From assembly GCA_013416795.1 (NCBI GenBank), contig RQSC01000024.1:83791-99742 (forward strand): DNA of 15,952 nucleotides. The letters are read 5' to 3'. A program made the translations under genes and the position numbers. Shown here in pieces: positions 1-6,500 of the stretch (positions are counted from its first letter, which is position 1; the number at the start of each line of letters is the position of its first letter). Origin of the DNA: Prasinococcaceae sp. CCMP 1430. Taxonomy: Eukaryota > Prasinodermophyta > Palmophyllophyceae > Prasinococcales > Prasinococcaceae. Under the pieces are notes generated by a model, which ran no database searches, was not told the DNA's origin, and worked only from the letters and a program-made list of their open reading frames with translations.

Positions 1-370
1 CGCGCCGCCGCGCGGATCGCGCGCGCGGCCCGGCCGCGCCGCGCGGGTTCCGTTCCATTTGGGGTTCACCCCAGATTCGCGCGCATCCGCGCGGCGCCGA
101 CAACGTCTCTTTGGCCTCAACAACGGATTCCATTTGATTGGGTTCGATTGGGTTTTGATGTGGATTCCGCTCTTATCCGCTGCGGAGGGCCGGATTGCGC
201 CCGCACCCAAAGATCTCCCAGGTGCAGGCCCATGCGCCACATCGGAGCGCACGAAAGGGTCTGCTAAAAATGGATATGGATGTGTAAATAAATATGGAAA
301 GGGGCGGATGTGCGCGGGGAGGGTTTGGGTTTATCGGTCCAAACCTCAAACGGGACGCGGGCTCGGTTTT

Positions 371-413
371 GGCGCCGCGCGCGGGCGCGTGTCCCGCGCG
401 CGCCCGCGGCGCC
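371..413. repeat. Imperfect GC-only inverted repeat (hairpin)
   Basis: Arms 371-389 and 395-413 pair at 17 of 19 positions around a 5-base loop (390-394). Both outer ends are GGCGCC. The arms contain only G and C, so some self-complementarity is expected by chance, but 17/19 with a tight loop would make a very stable stem in DNA or RNA. No function is assigned. Confidence 0.6.
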
Positions 414-425
414 GCCGCCCCGGCA

Positions 426-480
426 GCCCCTGTAAACCCCTTTAACCCCTTTTGACCCCTTTCACCCCAACCCAAACCCT
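426..480 (-). repeat. C-rich tract, G4-forming on the minus strand
   Basis: The plus strand carries repeated CCCC/CCC runs separated by TTTA, TTTTGA, TTTCA, AA and AAA. The minus strand therefore reads as spaced GGG/GGGG runs such as GGGTTTGGGTTGGGG. This fits a G-quadruplex motif and resembles degenerate telomere-type repeats. The units are too irregular to call a telomere. Confidence 0.5.
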
Positions 481-540
481 CGGCCGCGACTCCGGAGTCC
501 TCCGGAGTCCTCCGGGGGCTGCCAGCCAGTCTCTCTCTGT
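481..540 (+). repeat. Duplicated upstream module, copy 1
   Basis: The 26 bases at 481-506 (starting CGGCCGCGACTCCGGAGTCC) recur exactly at 718-743. Downstream, both copies run into a GCCAG-TCTCTCTGTCT pyrimidine stretch. Copy 1 carries one additional GTCCTCCG unit. This is a direct duplication with a 237-bp period. Confidence 0.8.
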
Positions 541-545
541 CTGTT

Positions 546-575
546 GGTGGGTGGGTGGAAGGGTGGGTGGGTGGG
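546..575 (+). repeat. G-rich tract with G-quadruplex potential
   Basis: GGG runs at 549-551, 553-555, 561-563, 565-567, 569-571 and 573-575 are separated by single T or short spacers. More than four closely spaced GGG runs with 1-base loops meet the standard quadruplex pattern. It lies about 0.9 kb upstream of the lycopene cyclase start. Confidence 0.65.
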
Positions 576-717
576 CGTCTGACTGACTCTGAGTGTGTGT
601 GTGATTGTGACTCTGTCTGGCTGGTGTGTGTGCCAAGTGCGCTCCCCAGCCAGCCTCTGCTCCTGCTCCAGCTCGCGTGCCGGGCCGGGCCAGCAGCGCC
701 GGCGCGCTGCCTGGCCG

Positions 718-767
718 CGGCCGCGACTCCGGAGTCCTCCGGACTGCCAGTCTCTCTGTCTCCGTCT
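718..767 (+). repeat. Duplicated upstream module, copy 2
   Basis: Exact 26-base match (718-743) to 481-506, followed by CTGCCAGTCTCTCTGTCT, which matches copy 1 after a small indel. Copy 2 leads directly into the hexamer microsatellite, which suggests that slippage expanded the pyrimidine part of this copy. Confidence 0.8.
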
Positions 768-829
768 CTGTCTCTGTCTCTGTCTCTGTCTCCGTCTCCG
801 TCTCTGTCTCCGTCTCTGTCTGTGTGGCC
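751..829 (+). repeat. Hexanucleotide microsatellite (TCTCTG/TCTCCG)n
   Basis: About a dozen imperfect hexamers alternate TCTCTG and TCTCCG. The unit is 6 bp, so translations in any frame give dipeptide-like runs, which explains the spurious long open frames here. The strand is entirely pyrimidine apart from the G in each unit. Confidence 0.9.
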
Positions 830-901
830 CGTCGCGGCGGCGGCTCTCGGCCTCTCGATCCGATCCCGCGCGGGCGCCGCGCCGCTGTGCGCTCCGCCGC
901 C

Positions 902-928
902 CGCGCGCGCGCGCGCGCGCGCGCGCGC
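902..928. repeat. Alternating CG run (27 bp)
   Basis: Uninterrupted alternation of C and G over 27 bases. Long CG alternation is the classical Z-DNA-prone sequence and is often unstable or misassembled. No gene role is proposed. Confidence 0.9.
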
Positions 929-1023
929 CCCGGATTCGATCCAAAATTGCGGGCCCGCGCCCGAAGCGCGCGCGCCATCCCCATCCGCCCTCCAACCAGG
1001 CAGGCCGCCCTTCCAGACGCAGG

Positions 1024-1040
1024 CCATCGTTTTACGATGG
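1024..1040. promoter_or_regulatory. Small perfect palindrome CCATCG-TTTTA-CGATGG
   Basis: Perfect 6-bp arms (1024-1029 and 1035-1040) flank the loop TTTTA, in the AT-richer island upstream of the lycopene cyclase gene. It could be a binding site for a dimeric regulator or a short RNA hairpin. The structure is seen directly; any function is inference. Confidence 0.3.
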
Positions 1041-1372
1041 GTCGAAATTGGGCACACCGCGCGTATTGAATGTACCTTTCGTGTATGTTTTACGGATATG
1101 CGTCCAAAATCGACGCGAACTCCTCTCCGCGCGGTGCGCGCAAAAATCGCGCGTCCGTGCGGCGGGCGCCGGGGACGAAACCTCAACCTCCGCGCGCGCT
1201 CCGCGCGCGCGGGCGCACGTCGCAGAAGGTGTAAATCAGACCCTATTGAGGGTGTGACCGTAAAGGCGCGCCCGCGGCGGCGCGGCGGCGCGCCACGCGG
1301 CGNGCCGCTGCAGCGCCACGCGGCTGCTGTCCGCTGGGCCTGCGGCAAAGGAGAGAGAGGGAGGCGATCGCG

Positions 1373-1393
1373 GCGCGTCAGCAGTTGACGCGC
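1373..1393. promoter_or_regulatory. 8-bp inverted repeat with TGACG cores
   Basis: GCGCGTCA (1373-1380) and TGACGCGC (1386-1393) are perfect inverted arms around the loop GCAGT. Each arm contains TGACG/CGTCA, the core recognised by many bZIP factors. It sits 93-113 bp upstream of the first ATG of the lycopene cyclase gene, so it may lie in the promoter or in the 5' leader. If transcribed it would form a stable stem-loop. Confidence 0.35.
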
Positions 1394-1415
1394 GAGAGGA
1401 GCGACGGACGAGAGA

Positions 1416-1437
1416 GGGGGCGGCGGCGGCGGCGGCG
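1416..1437 (+). repeat. G5 followed by (CGG)n triplet run
   Basis: GGGGG followed by CGGCGGCGG... to 1437. In the open frame leading into the lycopene cyclase gene it would encode a polyalanine stretch. If untranslated, it is a GC-rich leader element about 50 bp before the first ATG. Confidence 0.7.
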
Positions 1438-1485
1438 AACGGCGAGACGGTGCTCGTGGCGGACGGAGCCGTCGCGCCCGCGGCG

Positions 1486-3066
1486 ATGCCCGCTGGCGCC
1501 GCGGCGGCGGTGAGTGTCGGCGAGCGCACGCGCACGGGGGATGGCGCCGGGGCCAGCGCGAGGGAGAGCGCGCTGGGCGCGCTGCCGGCGTGGGACCCGT
1601 CGCTGGGCACGCTGGACCTGGTGGTGGTGGGCATGGGCCCCGCGGGCCTGAGCGCGGCCGAGGAGGCCTCGCGCCGGGGGATGCGCGTCGTGGTCGTGGA
1701 GCCGCGGCCCAACGCAGCGTGGCCCAACAACTACGGCGTGTGGATCGACGAGTTCGAGGCGATGGGCCTCGAGGACTGCATCGACACGGAGTGGCAGCGC
1801 GCCAAGGTGCAGTTCACCGAGAAGGAGGAGGCGTCGGTGCTCGACCGCAAGTACGGGCGCGTGAACCGCCGCCGCCTCAAGGATCGCCTGCTCAAGGGCT
1901 GCGTGGCGAACGGCGTCGTCTTCCACGCGGCGCGCGCGGTCGGCGTGACGCACGCCGAGCGGTGGCGCTCCGCGGTGAAGTGCTCGGACGGCGCCGAGGT
2001 GCTCGGGGCGGCGGTGCTCGACGGGACGGGGCACGCGCGCTCGCTGGTGGAGTTCGAGGGCGAGTTCGACCCGGGGTACCAGGGCGCGTACGGCATCATG
2101 ATTGAGGTCGAGAGCCACCCCTTCGAGCTGGACACCATGTTCTTCATGGACTGGCGCGACGACCACCTGGCCGGCGACGTGAGCATGCGCGAGCGCAACG
2201 CCGCGCTGCCCACGTTCCTGTACACCATGCCGTTCTCGCCCACGCGCATCTTCGTGGAGGAGACCAGCCTGGTGGCGCGGCCGGCGGTGCCCTTCCCCGA
2301 GCTCAAGGCGCGCCTCGAGAAGCGGCTGGCGGGCCTGGGCGTGGTGGTGAAGGAGGTGCTCGAGGAGGAGTACTGCCTCATCCCCATGGGCGGCGTGCTG
2401 CCGAGGATGCCGCAGCGCGTGCTCGGTTTGGGCGGCACGGGCGGCATGGTGCACCCGGCCACGGGCTTCATGATCGCGCGCACCCTGGGCGCGGCGCCGC
2501 TGCTGATCGACGCGCTCGAGACGGAGCTCACCGCCGCGCGGCGCCAGGCGGCCTCGGCGCTCCCCACCGGCACGCCGCGGGAGGACGTGCTGGCGATGGT
2601 GGACATGGACGAGGTCAGCGCGCGCGTGTGGTCCCAGACGTGGCCTGACTGGCGTTTGCAGCAGAGGGAATTTTTCAACACAGGCATGGACATCCTGCTC
2701 AGGCTGGGGCTGGACGCCACGCGGTCGTTCTTCGCGGCGTTCTTCAAGACCAGCACGTATAACTGGCAGGGGTTCCTCTCGTATCGGCTCACGCTGGTCG
2801 AGCTCTTTTCGTTCGGGCTGGAATTCTTCGCGGTGGGCGACTGGCGCATGCGCAAGTTCACCACGGTCAACGCGCTGCCCGGGGTGTTCACGCTCTTTCA
2901 GAAGATCGCGACGGGTGGCTTTTCGCGGCAGGTGGGCATCACGGAGGGGGAGGAGGGCGTGCGCTGGCGCGGGAGCGCCAAGGGCGACTTCGACGAGGAG
3001 ATGAAGAAGGCGCTCGAGACGCGCGAGGAGCAGCTGCCCAAGGACGCGGTGCCGCCCGTGCGGTGA
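1486..3066 (+). CDS. LCYB: Lycopene beta-cyclase (CrtL/LCYB type)
   Basis: Predicted 526-residue plastid enzyme that forms both beta-ionone rings of beta-carotene from lycopene, the branch leading to xanthophylls. The sequence shows a dinucleotide-binding GMGPAG (residues 49-54), NYGVW (82-86), YGRVNR (123-128), FMDWRD (220-225), PTFLYTMPF (242-250), the catalytic-type FVEET (256-260, FLEET in plants), SLVARP and HPATGF (323-328). The C-terminal block REFFNTGMDILLRL is also typical. SLVARP and the order of motifs favour beta over epsilon cyclase. The gene is one exon. The start is the first ATG in frame, with a purine at -3. The frame is open upstream to 1264 without an ATG, and residues 1-42 show no hydrophobic signal peptide, so a targeting segment could lie on an unseen upstream exon. 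The C-terminal tail of about 45 charged residues is longer than in plants. It is convergent with the VPS13 gene. Confidence 0.93.
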   Translation: MPAGAAAAVSVGERTRTGDGAGASARESALGALPAWDPSLGTLDLVVVGMGPAGLSAAEEASRRGMRVVVVEPRPNAAWPNNYGVWIDEFEAMGLEDCIDTEWQRAKVQFTEKEEASVLDRKYGRVNRRRLKDRLLKGCVANGVVFHAARAVGVTHAERWRSAVKCSDGAEVLGAAVLDGTGHARSLVEFEGEFDPGYQGAYGIMIEVESHPFELDTMFFMDWRDDHLAGDVSMRERNAALPTFLYTMPFSPTRIFVEETSLVARPAVPFPELKARLEKRLAGLGVVVKEVLEEEYCLIPMGGVLPRMPQRVLGLGGTGGMVHPATGFMIARTLGAAPLLIDALETELTAARRQAASALPTGTPREDVLAMVDMDEVSARVWSQTWPDWRLQQREFFNTGMDILLRLGLDATRSFFAAFFKTSTYNWQGFLSYRLTLVELFSFGLEFFAVGDWRMRKFTTVNALPGVFTLFQKIATGGFSRQVGITEGEEGVRWRGSAKGDFDEEMKKALETREEQLPKDAVPPVR

Positions 3067-3224
3067 GGCGAGACACGCCAGAGGCGCTAGTGCGCCCCGC
3101 GTGAGCCGCCCGAGGCTGCACGCGCGAGTAATGAGACAGTCGAACCCACCGCATGCTCAGTGCGCGCGCGCGCCGGTCCTCGCGCGCCGAGCTCGTGGTA
3201 GGTGGCCCTTCGTCCTTTACGCTC
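3067..3224. other. Short intergenic gap between convergent genes
   Basis: 158 bp between the two stop codons. It must hold both 3' untranslated regions. No AATAAA hexamer is visible on either strand. No other feature is recognised here. Confidence 0.7.
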
Positions 3225-3593
3225 TCACGTGCACAGCCGGATGGTCCGCAGCATGCGCTCGGCCGCCTCCTTGGAGGTAAACGTGGCCTGATAGACTGCT
3301 CCGCTGTGCTCCTCGAGCGCAATGCTGTTGGGCGCGAGCAGTGCGTCGGTGGACACCGAAGCCAGGTGACCGTGCTCCGCCTCCCAGAGCGGCTGGGCGG
3401 GCTTGCCCTGGTGCTGCGCGCACGCGAGCGTCCGCCGCGTTGTCACGAAAAGCAGCATGTGTGCACCAGTGGCACCGGCCACCCCCGCGGCGCTCTTGGC
3501 CGCGTCGAGGTAAAATCGACCCTCGGGGCAGCGCGTCTCCACACACGCCGCATGGTCCACGTAGCGCTCGCCTCGCGCGACGTAGTCGCCCTT
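3225..3593 (-). other. C-terminal PH-like domain of VPS13 (approx. residues 3975-4097)
   Basis: Encoded in the last exon: GDYVARGERYV, then GAHMLLFVTTRRTLACAQ, PLWEAEHGHLASVS, NSIALEE, GAVYQATFTS and the closing helix KEAAERMLRTIR before TGA. This is the strand and helix order of the PH domain that ends most VPS13 proteins. Confidence 0.6.
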
Positions 3594-6500
3594 GGAGACG
3601 GCGGCGAGCGCCGCCTGGGCGCCTGCCGCCGCCGGTGAGAAGGGTGATAGCAGGCATGCGCCCCCGGCGCCGGCGGTGCGAGGCAGGCGCGTCCTAAAGG
3701 GAGAGAGCGGAGCAGCCGAGCAGCGGAGTGGCGCAACGGGAACGAGCGGTCAGCAATTTTTTTGGCGACCAAACGGCCAGAGCCGCATGCCGCGCGCTCG
3801 CGCCAGCGTGCGTGCGCCGCGACGACGACAACAAGCACATACCGTCGCCTCATCGCCTGGGCCTCATCCCTTGTTGTCGTGAGTGCTTGCTCAAGCGCCC
3901 CGTAGCCGACCAGGCTGGTGGCCGCCACGCGCGCGCCTCTGTACATTGCGGAGCGCGTGTAGTGCCTCGAGACGGCCGCTGCCACGCGCGCGGGCGTCGC
4001 AAACACGTTTCTCGCAACGAAGCCCGGCAGCCGCATTGATCCTCGCATCGTTGGCATGAGCTGCAGCACACTCAGCGCGCTCTGCCACTCCTTCGCAGCC
4101 TCCGCCACGGCAGAGGATGCCTCGGAAACGCCCCCGCGAGCGGACGGTGCAGGGATGGCCGCCGCCGCCGCGACTTCCGCTTCGGACGTGACCACCAGCC
4201 GCTCCAGGTTGAGGCCTCCGACCTTGAGCAGCTCTATGAGCACGAAGCCGAGCTCCGAGCCGCGACCCGACGTGGCAGCAGAGACAGCCACGTACTGCTG
4301 CGCGAAGGCGCGATCCAGTTGTGCCCACCAGTCCCTGTCCGCAGTGGCGGGCCTCTGCACGGTCATGGCCTCGCGCACATCTGGGCGGACCCTGTTCAGC
4401 ACGGAGACGACGCCGCCCTGGCCGGCCTCGCCTGTGTACGCATCGAAGGTGTCCTGCGCGTCGGCGAAGAGCGCGGCGAAGTATACAGTGAGCTGAGGCA
4501 CGATTTCCCCCACGTCGAGAGCAATCGACACGGGCGCGCCGATGCCCAGGCTGATCTCCTCAAAGTTGTCGCGCACGGGGCGCTCGCCGGGAAGCACGCC
4601 CTCCAGCTGCCCGCGGAAGAAGGCAGCGGGCATGCCGCCGCTGCCGCTCGCAGTCGCGATGACTGGCCTCTTGGTGAGCAGGAGCTGGTTGTCCAGCTGA
4701 AGCTTAGCAACTTCGATCGACATCCCTGGTGCCTCGGGTGACGCAGTCGCGGTCGCGCGCACACCCGTTAGGCGCATGTACGCAATCTCCCTCGCGTCTC
4801 GGTCGATGAGGCTCAGACCGACGCCCTGGCAGAAGCACGAGAGACTCGTGGAGCGGGCCGCGGCCGAGGAGGGATCAACAAGCGCGCGGCTATCGAGCTG
4901 GGCCTCGCTACGCCGGGCGCGGCCCGAGAGCGAGGCGGAGTCTCGTTGGCCTTCGCCGTCGCCAGCGCGCGTGTCGCCTGGCTCCTCCCACTCGAGGTCG
5001 TACGTCGTAGTTGCGAACGTGACGGTGCGCCCGCCGCCACCGTGGGGAGAGACCTTGCAGTGATATCGCTGGGCGGAGTACCTGTTGACGAGCTCGAGCG
5101 AGTTCCTGTCATCCTTGCTTCTCTGCGCGCAGCTGCGGAGCAGCTGTGCACAGCCAGCGGCTTTGGGCACCGACACGTACATCCTCGCACGCCCATGCCC
5201 GCCTCGCATGCTCACGCGCACCTCGCCCACGCCTCCCTCTCTCCTCGCATACGAGCGAACGCTGGCGACGTCCTCGAGCGGGATGGCGTCGCGCGGACCT
5301 TGTCCGCCCGAGTCAAAGAGGCCCATGTGTGGTGTGATGAAGAGGGTGCCCCTGACGCTGTCTTTGCCCGGCCTGATCCATGTCGCCTTGTATGCCTCGA
5401 TCAAGCGCTCTTCGTGGGGCACATCGAAGCGCGCGAGTGCCACGTCCGGGTGCGGAGTGCGCGTACGTCGCGGCAGCACATACAGCGGCTCCGTGCGCCG
5501 ACCCGTGGTGCGAAGGTCGACTCGGTGCACGCGCCCGAAGAGGCCGTCTCCGAGTGTCCCTGCGATCTGCTGTGTCGAGGCCGGGACGCTGCTCCCGCCC
5601 GCAACGGCCATGGCCCCGGCGTCCATGTCGGGGAGCACCTCCGCTGCTACCTTTGGTATTCGTGAGCGCGAGAGCCCGAGAGGATGCGACCGCGTAAGCG
5701 ACAGCAGCGCGTGTGCGGATGGGCTGCGCTGGCGCGCAGGCGCAGGCGCCAAGGCGGGACGCCGAGCGCGCGATGCTAGCACGCACCTCAATGATGGCTC
5801 CGGCCTTGTCAGACTCGAGGCAGTACGCTACGCTGTGGTCCGCAGGCACGACTTGCCAAGGCACGGGCAGGTCCGCCTGGCGCACCACTAGTCGCCTGCC
5901 ATGCCAAAGTCTGTTCTGCACGGCGTACGGGAGAGTGGGCGTCTCCGTGAAGACCACTGCGAGTGTACCTGTCGGTAGCGCACGCACCCCCGCGCGCAGC
6001 ACGGCCACGGGGCAAACTGCTGGAAAAGAGGGGCTGCCTTCAGCTGGACGCGGCCGCATTTTGAGCAACAAATATGTGTCCGGTCGCATCGCACTGATTG
6101 CCGTTGGTGACCAATCCGACTCGAACAGCGAGCTGCGCGGGTCGGCGGATGCGACTCGCACCTCGAGCTGGCGCTCGGCGGGCGCCACGGTGGCGTCCCA
6201 CTGCAGCGAGCGAGCGCTGTGGGGCGCCAGTTGAACTGGCTTGACGTTGCCCATCCCGCGCGGTCGGACTTCGAGCGTCACCCCTCCTACCGCGTTGCGT
6301 ACGACCGTCCCACTCGCCACTGTCACCAGCAGCGCCCCGCCTGGCCCGGGCGAAAGAGAGAGTGCGAAAGTGTGTGCTATCATCCGCCACGGGTGCCTGG
6401 CCGCGGAGGGCTTCTCGAGTGTGTTGAATACGCGCGATGGGCCCTCCTCTCCTCCGATTCCGCCGGCGTCGTTGCTGGCCGCGCTTGTTGCATCGGCGTC

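Larger units (their letters stand above)
1..1485. other. Repeat-rich upstream region, no supported gene
   Basis: I see no credible protein-coding gene in this stretch. Open frames exist on both strands, but their translations are low-complexity products of simple repeats (runs of Arg-Ala, Ser-Val or Thr-Glu). The region holds GC-only hairpins, C-rich and G-rich tracts, a duplicated module, a hexamer microsatellite and a CG run, listed separately. A relatively AT-richer island at about 1025-1125 is the most promoter-like part. One undetermined base lies at 1303. It most likely contains the promoter and 5' leader of the lycopene cyclase gene downstream; this is inferred from position only. Confidence 0.6.

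Noticed and set aside
287-292. AATAAA hexamer as a polyadenylation signal of a gene to the left
   Set aside because: There is no coding sequence ending upstream within the window, and the hexamer is expected by chance in this small AT-rich patch.
59-445. Plus-strand open frame of 128 codons near the left edge
   Set aside because: Arg/Gly/Ala-rich with no recognisable motif. It runs through the GC hairpin and ends in the C-rich tract.
751-829. Regular short repeats considered as a CRISPR array
   Set aside because: The unit is a 6-bp microsatellite with no spacers, in a eukaryotic context.
1070-1234. Short ATG open frame ending near a donor-like AAG|GTGTAA, as a possible first exon of lycopene cyclase
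   Set aside because: It ends in phase 0, but the best nearby acceptors (CAG at 1379-1384) enter the cyclase frame in another phase. Its start is not hydrophobic like a signal peptide.
173-1348. Long open frame on the minus strand (391 codons), with overlapping open frames on both strands
   Set aside because: Translation is driven by simple repeats (Arg-Ala and Asp-Gly-Asp-Arg runs from the CG run and hexamer array), contains the undetermined base, and shows no domain.
1364-1371. GCGATCGC octamer, which resembles the cyanobacterial HIP1 repeat
   Set aside because: A single copy in GC-rich eukaryotic DNA has no evidential value.
1378-2891. Two long minus-strand open frames opposite the lycopene cyclase
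   Set aside because: They are antisense shadows of a G/C-ending codon gene. The His/Arg/Ala-rich products lack any domain, and the plus strand is clearly the coding one.
1486-3066. Lycopene epsilon-cyclase as an alternative identity
   Set aside because: FVEETSLVARP and FLYTMPF follow the beta-cyclase pattern; the epsilon type has a Met-rich/Cys variant (as in MPM and EETCLA).
3153-3638. Plus-strand open frame over the VPS13 last exon and intergenic gap
   Set aside because: It overlaps the PH-like exon antisense, and its product has no recognisable features.
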